Positions 44,162 to 54,237 of a stretch of 64,000 bases of DNA are shown piece after piece; position 1 is the first letter of the stretch; each line of letters begins with the position of its first letter. The stretch spans positions 1-64,000 of the forward strand of contig NZ_QUNG01000001.1 in NCBI RefSeq assembly GCF_003387375.1, in the 5' to 3' direction. Source of the DNA: Marinomonas pollencensis. Its GTDB lineage: Bacteria; Pseudomonadota; Gammaproteobacteria; Pseudomonadales; Marinomonadaceae. The notes beneath the pieces are model-generated. The model ran no database searches. It was not told the origin of the DNA and saw only the letters and a program-made list of their open reading frames with translations. The position numbers and the translations under genes were made by a program.

Positions 44162-45130
44162 ATGGAATCCGTAATTGAGAAGTTAAAAGAACATCTAAAT
44201 CATGCCGTTATAGGTCAACCGGATTTAACGAATGAATTACTTGTAGCGCTTATTGCTAATGGTCATGTCTTGTTAGAAGGCCCACCAGGGATTGCCAAGA
44301 CGACAGCGGCAAAAGCGCTTGCCAATGCCATCGACAGTCGCTTTCAACGCATCCAATTCACACCGGACTTGTTACCCGGTGACGTCACAGGGTCCGATAT
44401 TTACCAGCAAGAAACGGGGCAATTCTCTTTCGTTCCTGGACCTATCATGAACGACATTGTACTCGCAGATGAAATTAACCGCGCCCCTGCCAAAGTGCAA
44501 TCCGCGTTGCTGGAAGCCATGGGGGAAAGGCAAGTCACTGTCGGCAACCACAGCTACTCTCTGCCGAATTTATTTTTTGTCATCGCCACACAAAACCCCA
44601 TTGAACAAGAAGGTACCTACCCACTTCCTGAAGCACAACTTGATCGCTTTATGATGAAGATCCATCTGGGCTACCCAAGCGCAGAAAGTGAACTTGAAGT
44701 ACTGCGTATGGTTCGTCAGCAAGACCTTCACAAAACGCTAACCCATGCCACCCAAGCGCTTTGCACTCCGGCTGATATCTTAGCCTTGCAGCAAAAAGCA
44801 TTATCACTCTATATGTCCGAATCCGTCGAACACTATATTGTGCAATTGGTGATGGCCACCCGCCATCCTGAACATTATTTAGGTGAAGCAGTAAATGGTG
44901 GCAGTCTTATTGAGTTTGGCGCTAGCCCACGAGGCACCCTAGCGCTAGATCGTTGCGCACGCGCCAACGCACTGCTGCAAGGGCGAGACTTTGTCACGCC
45001 AGATGACGTCAGACAAGTGGCTTTACCCGTGCTTCGTCACCGCATCATCACTTCATTTGAAGCCCAGGCCTCTGGCCTTTCAGAAGACGAGCTACTCAAC
45101 AGGCTTATCAGTCACGTGCCAGCATTATAG
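44162..45130 (+). CDS. MoxR-family AAA+ ATPase
   Basis: The 322-residue protein has Walker A LLEGPPGIAKTTAAKAL, Walker B IVLADEINRAPAK and the sensor region FVIATQNPIEQEGTYPL-like, as in MoxR chaperones. Such ATPases help mature or insert cofactors into partner proteins with VWA domains, two of which are encoded downstream. The ATG at 44162 is preferred; an upstream start would add 25 unlike residues. It is the first gene of a six-gene operon. Confidence 0.9.
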   Translation: MESVIEKLKEHLNHAVIGQPDLTNELLVALIANGHVLLEGPPGIAKTTAAKALANAIDSRFQRIQFTPDLLPGDVTGSDIYQQETGQFSFVPGPIMNDIVLADEINRAPAKVQSALLEAMGERQVTVGNHSYSLPNLFFVIATQNPIEQEGTYPLPEAQLDRFMMKIHLGYPSAESELEVLRMVRQQDLHKTLTHATQALCTPADILALQQKALSLYMSESVEHYIVQLVMATRHPEHYLGEAVNGGSLIEFGASPRGTLALDRCARANALLQGRDFVTPDDVRQVALPVLRHRIITSFEAQASGLSEDELLNRLISHVPAL

Positions 45131-45135
45131 CGCTT

Positions 45136-46047
45136 ATGAATCCATTACTATCACCCGCTTCCCCTGAGCTTAATGACTCTGATTTCGCCTTACTCGCTCA
45201 TTATGCTAAGCACTTAGGGCGCGCTTCAAAAGCAACTCGCTTTAGCATGAAGTCCGGTGAAAAACGCTCGAAACAAAAAGGTCACGGCATGGAAATGCTG
45301 GAACTGCGACCCTATCAAACGAGTGATGATCTTAGACACGTTGATTGGCGAGTAACAGCTCGAACAGGTCACACTCACACACGGCTTTATGCCCAAGAAA
45401 ACGACCATCAAAGACTGTTGCTTATGGACCTTTCTCCGGCCGCCTATTTCAGCACACGCTATGCTTTTATTTCGACACGTTTTTTACAGCTGGCAGGCTT
45501 GATCGCATGGCGTTCTGAGCAACAAGGCGATAAGCTCCTGTACAGCCTAAGTTTTGCAGATAAAACCGTGGAAAACTTTAACAAAAGCTCCGTCTGGGCG
45601 ATGATCAAACAATTAAAAAGTGCGTCACAGGTTAGCAATAGAAACCAACCAGGCAACCATCAACTAGGTTGGTATAAATCAAAAGTCACGGCCAAAGCCC
45701 ACAACAAAGACATTATCATTCTTACCGATAAACAAGACTGGGATAGCGAACAACAGACCGCGCTTCAACAACTTGCGAAGCACAACCAAGTACACTGGGT
45801 ACAAATTTTTGACCATCATTCTTTTGAATTACCCCCAGGACAATACCAATTTGCGGATTCAAGCGGCACGGTCTCAGTTAACATCACCAAGAAGAGCTCT
45901 GAGCAAGCAAAACAAGACTTTTTTGAACAGAACGCAATCATGCGCCAGCGCTTGGCTAAAATCGGCATTCGCCACCAACTATTTGATATCAGTAAGCCCC
46001 CTGAAGGCATTGCTCGCTATTTATTAGACCAAGGGGCGTTACGCTAA
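45136..46047 (+). CDS. DUF58 domain protein of the Bat operon
   Basis: The 303-residue protein has the DUF58 core GMEMLELRPYQTSDDLRHVDWRVTAR split by charged residues, containing the family's R-x-Y-x(2)-x-D-D-x-R-x-I/V-D-W motif. A VWA-like domain follows (RLLLMDLSPAAYF). It starts 6 bp after the MoxR stop and its end overlaps the next start, indicating tight coupling. DUF58 proteins accompany MoxR in this operon type; the exact role is unknown. Confidence 0.88.
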   Translation: MNPLLSPASPELNDSDFALLAHYAKHLGRASKATRFSMKSGEKRSKQKGHGMEMLELRPYQTSDDLRHVDWRVTARTGHTHTRLYAQENDHQRLLLMDLSPAAYFSTRYAFISTRFLQLAGLIAWRSEQQGDKLLYSLSFADKTVENFNKSSVWAMIKQLKSASQVSNRNQPGNHQLGWYKSKVTAKAHNKDIIILTDKQDWDSEQQTALQQLAKHNQVHWVQIFDHHSFELPPGQYQFADSSGTVSVNITKKSSEQAKQDFFEQNAIMRQRLAKIGIRHQLFDISKPPEGIARYLLDQGALR

Positions 46048-46523
46048 TGGCAACCGCAACCACCAGCATCGCCTTACCACACAAGGCATACCTATTACCT
46101 AATGCAGTCCCCATGTGGCCTCCCGTTTGGTGGACATGGTTAATCTTGGCCATCGCCCTACTTCTTATTACGGGCGCATTGTTCTTGTTATACAAAAAGC
46201 ACCGACGCAATGCTTACCGCCGGGAAGCTCTTGCGGCACTCAAATCCAACGCTGAGAAGCTAGCCGACAGCGGGCTTATTGTTTTATGTCATGAACTGAT
46301 CCGGCGCTGCCTGGTGAGTGAAAACAAACTCTCCCAAGCCGCGCTCCCAGCCGCGCAATTGATTGACACACTGGACCAGAAATCCCCAGCAAAATACCAC
46401 TTCAAACAACTTGGAGAAGTGTTTGTGGATGGCCCCTACCGAGGCGATATCACACTTACCCCAGAGCAGCGCGAGCGCATTATTAACAACACTCGCTACT
46501 GGATAAGGAAACACCATGCTTGA
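46047..46523 (+). CDS. DUF4381 membrane protein of the Bat operon
   Basis: The 158-residue protein has one membrane segment (WWTWLILAIALLLITGALFLL) and a basic KKHRRNAYRREALAAL stretch just after it. This is the DUF4381 pattern found between DUF58 and VWA genes. It overlaps both neighbours (1 bp with the upstream stop, 8 bp with the downstream start). Confidence 0.83.
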   Translation: MATATTSIALPHKAYLLPNAVPMWPPVWWTWLILAIALLLITGALFLLYKKHRRNAYRREALAALKSNAEKLADSGLIVLCHELIRRCLVSENKLSQAALPAAQLIDTLDQKSPAKYHFKQLGEVFVDGPYRGDITLTPEQRERIINNTRYWIRKHHA

Positions 46524-47514
46524 ACTCACCTGGCCTTGGTTTCTTTGCCTTTTGCCACTCCCCATTGTTTTTTACCTATTACCTAAAGTCGCGCCTAAAG
46601 GCCAGGCCCTTTGGTTCCCTAATGCCCAGTACTTAGCCAACAGACAAGAGCGCATAGGGACAAAAAAAGCGCTTCACTTACCACTCATATTTCTCTGCCT
46701 TGCATGGTTTTGCCTAGTCTTGGCCATTGCTCGCCCCACCTGGCTTGGTGAGCCCACTCAAGTAACCCCTTCTGGTCGCGACCTACTGATTGCGCTGGAT
46801 TTGTCTGGCAGTATGCAGATCAAAGATATGACCTTAAATGGCCAAGCTACTGATCGTTTAAGCGCCGCCAAGTCGGTACTGTCTGATTTCATCAAGCAGC
46901 GACGTGGCGATCGCATTGGGTTAATCGTGTTTGGCTCTAAAGCGTATTTACAAGCACCGTTAAGCTTTGATACAAAAACCATTAATCAGCTCGTGCAAGA
47001 AGAACAAATTGGTTTTGCCGGAGAACAAACCGCCATTGGTGATGCCATTGGCTTAGGCATTAAACGCCTTGAAAACAGACCTTCCGATAAGAAAGTCCTG
47101 ATTTTGATGACCGATGGCGCCAACACTGCAGGCCGCGTAAAACCAGACCAAGCAGCACGTTTTGCCGCCTCTCAAAAACTACGTATTCACACCATAGGCA
47201 TCGGCGCGGATAGCATGCAAGTACAAGGTTTCTTTGGCCCACAAACCATCAACCCATCAAACGACTTAGACGAAACAATGCTCAAGAACATCGCCCAAAA
47301 AACAGGCGGAGAATACTTTAGGGCCAAAAGTACCAGTGATTTACGCCGCATCTATCAGACCCTAGATAAACTGGAACCAGCACCTGCTCAATCTATTTGG
47401 CAGCGCCCAATTACCAGCTACTTTCATTGGCTGGGCCTCGCGGCCACTTTCTTCCTTGCTCTTGCCCTAGTTAGCAGCGGTAAGCTCAGCTTACGCATCG
47501 GGAGAAACCCATGA
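46516..47514 (+). CDS. VWA-domain protein (BatA-like)
   Basis: The 332-residue protein has N-terminal membrane segments (WPWFLCLLPLPIVFYLLP and LIFLCLAWFCLVLAIA), a VWA domain with the MIDAS motif DLSGSMQIKD and later LILMTDGAN, then a C-terminal membrane segment. The VWA domain faces the periplasm, as in Bacteroides BatA. It overlaps the next gene by 4 bp. Confidence 0.88.
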   Translation: MLELTWPWFLCLLPLPIVFYLLPKVAPKGQALWFPNAQYLANRQERIGTKKALHLPLIFLCLAWFCLVLAIARPTWLGEPTQVTPSGRDLLIALDLSGSMQIKDMTLNGQATDRLSAAKSVLSDFIKQRRGDRIGLIVFGSKAYLQAPLSFDTKTINQLVQEEQIGFAGEQTAIGDAIGLGIKRLENRPSDKKVLILMTDGANTAGRVKPDQAARFAASQKLRIHTIGIGADSMQVQGFFGPQTINPSNDLDETMLKNIAQKTGGEYFRAKSTSDLRRIYQTLDKLEPAPAQSIWQRPITSYFHWLGLAATFFLALALVSSGKLSLRIGRNP

Positions 47515-49256
47515 CTCTTTTCGATACTCTTCATTTCGCTCGCCCTTATTGGTTGTTATTGGTACCCGCCTGCTGGATCCTGTTTGCATTGATCCAATAT
47601 CAACGAACAACAAGCAGTACACTCAACCAAGCCATTGATAAAAATTTGCTGGTACACCTGGAACACAAGGGCGAATCCGGTGGCGTTAATAAGTGGCTCG
47701 GCATCATCTGCTTTAGTTGCTTTTGGGTAGGACTGGCTGGTATCAGTTGGACACAAACCCCCTCTACCATGTTTGAATCCAGCAACAAGACCATACTGGT
47801 CGTCGATCAGTCCATGTCCATGTATGCAACAGACATCAAACCAGACCGAGAAACACAGCTAAAGCAGACCATTCGAGACATTTTGTCACAAAGCAAAGAT
47901 GGCGATATTGCGCTGGTCGCCTTTGCCGGTGATGCCTATGTCATTAGCCCATTTAGCCAAGACAAAGAAACCATCACCCATTTTTTGGTCGCCCTAAATC
48001 CCCTCGTTATGCCGGTATATGGCAGCAACCTGACGAGTGGTATTAAAACCGCACTGTCTCTGGTGAAAAGTAAAAGTACACCCGTACACCTAATCGTACT
48101 AACCGACAGCGTGAATCCATCAGACCAAAGCGACATTCCCGATCTGCTGGAAGATTACAACGCCCGCATCGACGTCATTGCGATAGGCACCGAACAGGGC
48201 GGTGAAATTCAATTGCCAGATGGGCGCGTCCTCAAAGCCAATGGCCAAAAAGTCACCCCAACGACGCCTATTCCACAACTACAAACTTTAAGCCAAGAGA
48301 TTAACGGGCGCTTTTACCACGCCAGACTATCCTCTTCAGAACTGAATGCAATCACCGATCAAGCAACCGGCAATGCGGCTAAACAAGCGGATAACAAGAG
48401 CATACATTGGCTGGATCAAGGCCAATGGCTCGCCTTACCTTTCCTCTTGTGGCTCGCATTTCAATTCCGTCGAGGCATGCTGGTCGCCCTGCTATTCGGC
48501 ATCTTTATGCTCCCTACTAACAAAGCCACTGCTTCTCCTCTCGACTGGTTCAAAACACCCGACCAGAAAGGCCAACAAGCGGTAGATCAAGGCGACTGGA
48601 AAACCGCCGCCAAACATTTTCAACGCCCAGACTGGCAAGCCGCATCAGCTTACGCATTAGGCGACTACTCTCAAGCCGCCACCACTTTGGCGCCTCATAG
48701 CCACAACTCAGCCGATTATTACAATTTGGGAAATGCCTTAGCCTTAGCCGGTAAAACAGACGACGCCATTGCAGCTTACCAAAAAGCGCTAGAGCTGGAC
48801 CCTGGGTTTAAACAAGCACAAGACAACCTAAATTACCTAGAAAAGCAAAAGCAAAAGCAGGAACAGAAACAGAAACAGCAACAACAGAAGAACAAGCAGC
48901 AAAAAACTAAGCCACAGAACCAAGATCAAGAACAACAAAGCGATCAAGACAAGTCTCGCCCTGAGAATAAGCCAAATTCTCAAAACAATTCAAAAAAAGA
49001 CAATAAAAGCCCTGAAAAACAAGACAAAAAGCCGCCGTCCGAGGATAATAAAGAAACCAGTAAGACAGCCAAAAACGAACAGCAAAAACACGCTGAAGAC
49101 AAACTGAACAATGAGCAAAAACAAGCGCTCAACCAGTGGCTCAGGCAGATCCAGGATGACCCTGGAACCTTATTACAACGCAAACTCTGGTATCTACACC
49201 AAGAAAAACGCCACGAAAACCGATTCAGCCAAGAGGATGGGCAAAACCCATGGTAA
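47511..49256 (+). CDS. VWA plus TPR protein (BatB-BatC fusion-like)
   Basis: The 581-residue protein has two N-terminal membrane segments, a VWA domain with MIDAS VVDQSMSMY, a membrane segment near residue 310-340, then a TPR unit (YYNLGNALALAGKTDDAIAA and YQKALELDPGFKQAQ). The tail is a long Gln/Lys-rich low-complexity run (about 445-545). In Bacteroides BatB (VWA) and BatC (TPR) are separate. Overlaps of 4 and 7 bp with its neighbours indicate translational coupling. Confidence 0.88.
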   Translation: MTLFDTLHFARPYWLLLVPACWILFALIQYQRTTSSTLNQAIDKNLLVHLEHKGESGGVNKWLGIICFSCFWVGLAGISWTQTPSTMFESSNKTILVVDQSMSMYATDIKPDRETQLKQTIRDILSQSKDGDIALVAFAGDAYVISPFSQDKETITHFLVALNPLVMPVYGSNLTSGIKTALSLVKSKSTPVHLIVLTDSVNPSDQSDIPDLLEDYNARIDVIAIGTEQGGEIQLPDGRVLKANGQKVTPTTPIPQLQTLSQEINGRFYHARLSSSELNAITDQATGNAAKQADNKSIHWLDQGQWLALPFLLWLAFQFRRGMLVALLFGIFMLPTNKATASPLDWFKTPDQKGQQAVDQGDWKTAAKHFQRPDWQAASAYALGDYSQAATTLAPHSHNSADYYNLGNALALAGKTDDAIAAYQKALELDPGFKQAQDNLNYLEKQKQKQEQKQKQQQQKNKQQKTKPQNQDQEQQSDQDKSRPENKPNSQNNSKKDNKSPEKQDKKPPSEDNKETSKTAKNEQQKHAEDKLNNEQKQALNQWLRQIQDDPGTLLQRKLWYLHQEKRHENRFSQEDGQNPW

Positions 49257-51106
49257 CAACGCGTCTATTTCATTCATCTTTGGTTGTGAGCAGAGCCATC
49301 AGCCTCACCTTAACCGCTATGATTGTTTTGACCTTCAGCCTGCTGTCCTTTACTGCCCACGCCGAAAGTCTCGTTGCTTCTTTAGATAAAACGACTGTGG
49401 TTGAGAACCAAGTCGTGCAACTAACTTTAAGGGCGAACTTTACTAACACAGGCACAGGGCCTGACCTAAGCCCCCTCAAAAAAGACTTTGATATCCTAGG
49501 GCAAAGTCAAAACAGCCAATTTAGTTTCAACGTAGGTTCCAACACAGCCCTCACCTACTGGGTCATTTCGTTAATGCCTAAATCCGTGGGAACCTTTGAA
49601 ATACCACCGATCACGATTGCTGGACAAAGCTCTCAAGCCATAAAACTGGTGGTTAAAAATGCCCCCCAATTGCTGGACAGCAAGGGAAATCCTCCGGTCA
49701 TGGTCAAAACCCAAATATCGGACAACAGCCCTTATTTACAACAACAGGTTATATTAAGCGAACAGCTTTTTACTTCTGTATCCTTGCAAAATGCCAATTT
49801 ATCTCGCCCTGCTAATTCGGATTTGGTGATTGAACGCCTGAGTGACGATCAGATGGCTTACCAGACGATTAACGGCACGCGATATCAAGTACTGACACGC
49901 CAGTATTTGCTTTTTCCTCAGAAAAGCGGAACCATTAGCATCGCCCCACAAAGCGTGCGTGCAATGATAAACACCTCAGCGGGCAACCGTATTATTAAAG
50001 TACAGAGCGACCCTGTTAATTTACAGGTGCAAGCCATTCCTGCAAGCTACCCAAGTGACAATTGGCTACCCAGCCAGTCGGTCACCATCAACACAAAACT
50101 AAGCAAAACCAGTGACGCCCCCAGAGTAGGTGATACCTTAATTTGGCAGATAGAGGTAAGCGCTAAAGACGCCTTGCCCGAACAAATTCCGCAACTGACA
50201 TTCGACAGCACCGCGGGGTACAAACTCTACCCTCAACCGATTAAATTTAGTAGCCAAAAAAATGCCGACGGCATCGTCGGACAACAAAGCCTAAAAATCG
50301 AAGTCGTACCCACGCAAGCGGGCACATTAACCTTGCCACAAGTCAACCTTACTTACTGGAATACAGACCGCGAAGCGACAGCTACCGCAACCGCCAGCAC
50401 CCCCTCTATGACCATCGCGGCATTACCGACAACACCCACAGCAACTCCAAAAGCAACGACACCCGAACACCAGCAAGAGGCGGGCAAACCCATTGCTCAC
50501 CAAACAACGTCTTCCAGCAAGAAAGCAGTTGAAAGCAAGCCAAACACGCCTATTTCTCTGGCCAAGAAACCCGCTAATGAGAGCAACTCACCTAGCGCCG
50601 CCCCGCAGACAGATAAAACAGAAACAAAACCACTTTCTTGGCGCCAATACACCATTATTACGCTCATCATACTATTGGCTATCCTCTCAATCAGCTGGTT
50701 GATTTTATTCACTAAAAGACGAAAAAAACCAAACCAAGACGAAGACCTTGTCCCCACGCTGCAAGAGTTTGCCCCGCTTAGTTCAAGCGATGAAAACAGC
50801 GCCTTTAACGCACTCACTCAATGCTGTCGCCAAGATAACCTTGGAGAATTACGGTCACATTTATTAGAATGGGCAAGACACAGATGGGGCGACGAAAAAA
50901 TCAGAAGCCTTGATGACATTAAGCGTCTCGCCGCTTCGGTAAAACTAACGCAACTATTAATGGAAGCGGAGTTAATGCTGTATTCCAAGCAAGCTAGCAA
51001 CCAATGGCAAGGAACATCACTGGCAGAAGCGCTGGAAGAATACAAAAGCGGCCAACCCAAGAAAACACAAGCCAGCCAGCTAAAAACCCTCTACCCAAAC
51101 TTTTAA
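49250..51106 (+). CDS. BatD-like protein (oxygen tolerance family)
   Basis: The 618-residue protein has a signal peptide (after a short basic lead, ALTFSLLSFTAHA-like), then BatD beta-sandwich domains (VASLDKTTVVENQVVQLTL; FDILGQSQNSQFSF). A Ser/Thr/Pro-rich linker (about 390-450) is followed by a membrane segment (YTIITLIILLAILSISWLIL) and a cytoplasmic tail. It is the last gene of the Bat operon and probably assembles with the VWA proteins in the periplasm. Confidence 0.85.
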   Translation: MVTTRLFHSSLVVSRAISLTLTAMIVLTFSLLSFTAHAESLVASLDKTTVVENQVVQLTLRANFTNTGTGPDLSPLKKDFDILGQSQNSQFSFNVGSNTALTYWVISLMPKSVGTFEIPPITIAGQSSQAIKLVVKNAPQLLDSKGNPPVMVKTQISDNSPYLQQQVILSEQLFTSVSLQNANLSRPANSDLVIERLSDDQMAYQTINGTRYQVLTRQYLLFPQKSGTISIAPQSVRAMINTSAGNRIIKVQSDPVNLQVQAIPASYPSDNWLPSQSVTINTKLSKTSDAPRVGDTLIWQIEVSAKDALPEQIPQLTFDSTAGYKLYPQPIKFSSQKNADGIVGQQSLKIEVVPTQAGTLTLPQVNLTYWNTDREATATATASTPSMTIAALPTTPTATPKATTPEHQQEAGKPIAHQTTSSSKKAVESKPNTPISLAKKPANESNSPSAAPQTDKTETKPLSWRQYTIITLIILLAILSISWLILFTKRRKKPNQDEDLVPTLQEFAPLSSSDENSAFNALTQCCRQDNLGELRSHLLEWARHRWGDEKIRSLDDIKRLAASVKLTQLLMEAELMLYSKQASNQWQGTSLAEALEEYKSGQPKKTQASQLKTLYPNF

Positions 51107-51145
51107 ATTGGCCAGCACAGCCTTATTTATGGAGAAACGGCGACC

Positions 51146-52069
51146 ATGACCCAGGCATATCAAACTGGAATCATCCCAGAAGCATCCAGCGATGCGCTTT
51201 TTATAACGTTCAACCTAGTACGTGATCGAATAGCACAAGCAAAACACGCCCTTGCGTCCTCTACGGACATTGTTCATGACATCGCCCAGCAGTTTCCTGA
51301 TGCCGCATTGTATGCATCGATCGGGCTAAACCATGCCATCTGGCCGCTTTTTGACAACACCAAGAAACCTCAGGGCCTTGCTCCTTTTCCACACTTTAAA
51401 AATCAGCAGATTGAAGTCAATGAAACCGCAGGTGAACTTGTTTTTCACATCCGCTCTATGCGTCGCGATGTGAGCTATCAATTAGCAAACGCCCTCTTTC
51501 AAGCGTTTGACAAAAGCCTTGAACTCGTTGAGGAAGTAAGCTGCTTTAAATATCTTGATAACCGTGACTTAACTGGTTTTGTAGATGGTACAGAAAACCC
51601 TGAAGGCGAAAAGCGCAAGCAGGTTGCCTTGGTTGGCGCAGAAGACCCTGATTTCGAGGGCGGTTCTTATTTGAACCTAATGCGCTTCGTTCACGATCTA
51701 GATAAGTGGGAACATCAAGACCTAAAAAGCCAAGAAGACATCTATGGCCGCACTAAGTACAGCAATGAAGAATACGCTGCTAGCCAAAAGTCACCACACG
51801 CCCACACCAAAAGAACGTCCTTGAAAGACAGCAATGGCCAATCACTGGAAATATTACGTCATAGCATGCCATTTGCGTCGCTAACAGAAAAAGGCTTGAT
51901 GTTCGCCAGTTACAGCAAAACGCCTAACATCTTCAACCAAATGCTTGAAAGCATGGTGAAAGGGGATGAGCAAGGACACTATGATCATCTAATGAGATTT
52001 ACCACAGCTCATACAGGCAATGCTTTTTTCATTCCTGCAACACGCTGGTTCACTACCCTCCTAGACTAG
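51146..52069 (+). CDS. Dyp-type haem peroxidase
   Basis: The 307-residue protein has the Dyp signature GFVDGTENP, with the catalytic Asp, and a C-terminal region with MPFASLTEKGLMFASY and FNQMLESM. The short form with no Tat signal fits the cytoplasmic class related to YfeX. The proximal haem His cannot be fixed by eye; HAHTKR near residue 222 is a candidate. It lies 39 bp after batD in the same orientation and may share its transcript. Confidence 0.88.
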   Translation: MTQAYQTGIIPEASSDALFITFNLVRDRIAQAKHALASSTDIVHDIAQQFPDAALYASIGLNHAIWPLFDNTKKPQGLAPFPHFKNQQIEVNETAGELVFHIRSMRRDVSYQLANALFQAFDKSLELVEEVSCFKYLDNRDLTGFVDGTENPEGEKRKQVALVGAEDPDFEGGSYLNLMRFVHDLDKWEHQDLKSQEDIYGRTKYSNEEYAASQKSPHAHTKRTSLKDSNGQSLEILRHSMPFASLTEKGLMFASYSKTPNIFNQMLESMVKGDEQGHYDHLMRFTTAHTGNAFFIPATRWFTTLLD

Positions 52070-52192
52070 CCTGTCAGGCTCTCGCGAGCCAGCAACATCA
52101 GACCTGATACCTGCTGGCTCCCTTAATCCGATTTACCACCGCCATTCAACTCGCATCCTATATCTCTATTGGACAAACCAAAGACAGACCAA

Positions 52193-52222
52193 CAAAAAAG
52201 GCCACTCAATGAGTGGCCTTTT
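52193..52222. terminator. terminator between Dyp peroxidase and ppiD
   Basis: AAAAAAGGCCACTCA and AGTGGCCTTTT form a hairpin with a short loop, and A/T flanks suit both convergent transcripts. Confidence 0.8.
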
Positions 52223-52242
52223 GGTTTTGAAAGTGCAAATTT

Positions 52243-54075
52243 TTAAAGCGCAGTACGCTCTATATCCGCACTATCTTCCAAGAATTTCTGCTGAGCTTGG
52301 GTACTCATGGTCGCTTCTGTTTGGTTAAGGTAACTTTCATAAGCCTGTTTTTGGCTGTCTGTCACCTGCTCAGAACCGGGTGCCACTTTGTTCAAGCGGA
52401 TCAGAGCCAGATCACCATTGGATAAGGTTTTAACCTCAATCACTGGCTGCTCATTAGGGTATGGCATAGTGAAGGCTAAGGAAGTCACTTCATCTTGACC
52501 TCGTTCGGCCTGTGCAACGGCTTTCCATTGGGTGCCAGTAGCGGTTTTTGCCGCTTCTGCTTTGGCTTTCAATGACGCCACTGCTTTTTCTTGCACCACG
52601 TGAGACGTCACTTCTGCTTTCGCATCAGCAAACGACTGAACAGCCTCTTCTTGGTGATCATTTAGATGAATAACCACTACTTCGTCATCACTGATATCGA
52701 TCAGATCACTGTTCTGGTTATCTTTTAACACAGTGTCACCGAAGGCAGCACTAATAACCGCTGGGTTGCTTGTCAGCACGTCTGAGCCACCCTGACGGCT
52801 AAAGTAGTCGCTCGTCTGCACCTTAACGCCATACTCTTTTGCCAACGCATCCAGTTGATCGCTCGCGTATGCTAAATCGGTAATATTCTCACGCGCCCCC
52901 AATAAAGCATCGCGGGTTTTGGCCGCCATGATATTGTTTGTCAGCTCAGCCTTTTTCTCGGCAAAGCTAGCCACCTTGGCTTCTGAAATGGCATTAAGTT
53001 TAATCAAATGCAAACCAAACTTGGTTTCTACTGACTTAACTTCGCCTTTCTTCATACCAAACAAGGTGTCTTCAAACGGCGCCACCATCGAGCCTTTGGC
53101 AATATAACCCAATTCACCACCGGCATTTTTAGAGCCAATGTCATCAGAGTATTGCTCTGCTAGATCAGCAAATTTTTCCCCTGCGGCCAGTTTCGCTTTA
53201 ACTTCTGCTAAACGTTGCTGTGCTTCGTCTGCCGTACGGCTAGAGGTATCAATTAGGATGTGTGACGCATCACGCTCTTCTTGCGCAGCACCAGAAGCAA
53301 ACGCTTTATAGGCATCCTGCAATTCGGCATCCGTTACCTTTACCTTGTCTTTAAAATCTGAAGATTTCAAAACAACGTAATCCACTTTTACTTCTTCTGG
53401 CGTTTTAAAGTCTTCTTGATGAGCATCGTAATAGGCTTTCAGCTCTTGATCTGAAACATTGGTATTTTCAGACTCATCAGCCAAGGAAAACGTCACGTAG
53501 TCATACGAACGCTGCTGTGACTGCAATTGAGCAATGCTGTTGACTTGATAAGGTAGAACAAACTCAGACCCAGCAATCGCATTACGGGTTTGCTGAATCA
53601 AAATATCTTCTTTAATTCGGTTTTTAAACGCAAGCGGCGTATAACCTAGAGAATTAATGAAACTGATGTATTTCGTTTGGTCAAATTTTCCATCTGTTTG
53701 GAATTGACCTGCTTGTAACAAATAAGCATTTACTTGAGCGTCTGATACACCCAAATCAAGCGCACTTGCTTGGTTACTTAACAAGGCTCGCTGAATCAAT
53801 TCATTGATAGCACGACTCTGCAGCACATTTTCTTGAAGCAGCGCAGGGTCAACATTACCACCCATCATAGAAATTAGCTGACGACGCTGAGTTTCAGCCC
53901 CTTGAAGCATTTGTGTACGAGTAATGTCAGTACCATCTACTTCCGCTACTTTGTCGCTTGAGTTGAAACTTTGAACTAAAGCATCGACGCCAAATAGAGC
54001 AAAAGTCACGACAATAAAGCCTACAATGATCTTTACCACAATGCCTTGCGACTTATCTCTTATATCTTGGAGCAT
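52243..54075 (-). CDS. ppiD: periplasmic folding chaperone PpiD (peptidyl-prolyl isomerase)
   Basis: The 610-residue protein has an N-terminal membrane anchor (VVKIIVGFIVVTFALFGVDAL), a SurA-like chaperone region, a parvulin domain (ASHILIDTSSRTADEAQQRL; GGELGYIAKGSMV) and a second half with the degenerate parvulin-like domain. It helps fold outer-membrane and periplasmic proteins. The ATG at 54075 has GGAGG nearby; a frame up to 54123 would precede the membrane anchor by 16 unlike residues. Location beside hupB and lon is conserved. Confidence 0.92.
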   Translation of the reverse strand: MLQDIRDKSQGIVVKIIVGFIVVTFALFGVDALVQSFNSSDKVAEVDGTDITRTQMLQGAETQRRQLISMMGGNVDPALLQENVLQSRAINELIQRALLSNQASALDLGVSDAQVNAYLLQAGQFQTDGKFDQTKYISFINSLGYTPLAFKNRIKEDILIQQTRNAIAGSEFVLPYQVNSIAQLQSQQRSYDYVTFSLADESENTNVSDQELKAYYDAHQEDFKTPEEVKVDYVVLKSSDFKDKVKVTDAELQDAYKAFASGAAQEERDASHILIDTSSRTADEAQQRLAEVKAKLAAGEKFADLAEQYSDDIGSKNAGGELGYIAKGSMVAPFEDTLFGMKKGEVKSVETKFGLHLIKLNAISEAKVASFAEKKAELTNNIMAAKTRDALLGARENITDLAYASDQLDALAKEYGVKVQTSDYFSRQGGSDVLTSNPAVISAAFGDTVLKDNQNSDLIDISDDEVVVIHLNDHQEEAVQSFADAKAEVTSHVVQEKAVASLKAKAEAAKTATGTQWKAVAQAERGQDEVTSLAFTMPYPNEQPVIEVKTLSNGDLALIRLNKVAPGSEQVTDSQKQAYESYLNQTEATMSTQAQQKFLEDSADIERTAL

Positions 54076-54110
54076 TATGCCTCCGAATGAATTTATGATA
54101 TTTCGTAAAT

Positions 54111-54145
54111 AAAAAAGGTGCATTCCGCTTGGAATACACCTTTTT
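54111..54145. terminator. terminator after tRNA-Asp
   Basis: AAAAAAGGTGCATTCC pairs with GGAATACACCTTTTT around GCTT, with one mismatch. It ends the minus-strand tRNA-Asp transcript. Confidence 0.8.
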
Positions 54146-54153
54146 GTGTCTAA

Positions 54154-54230
54154 TGGCGGAACAGACGGGACTCGAACCCGCGACCCCCTGCGTGACAGGC
54201 AGGTATTCTAACCAACTGAACTACTGCTCC
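54154..54230 (-). tRNA. tRNA-Asp (GTC)
   Basis: The 77-nt cloverleaf on the minus strand starts GGAGCAGTAG and ends CTGTTCCGCCA, with the CCA encoded. The anticodon stem-loop reads CCTGC-CTGTCAC-GCAGG, anticodon GTC for Asp. The T-loop GGGTTCGAGTCC is standard. It lies between hupB and ppiD. Confidence 0.96.
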
Positions 54231-54237
54231 TGATTCA

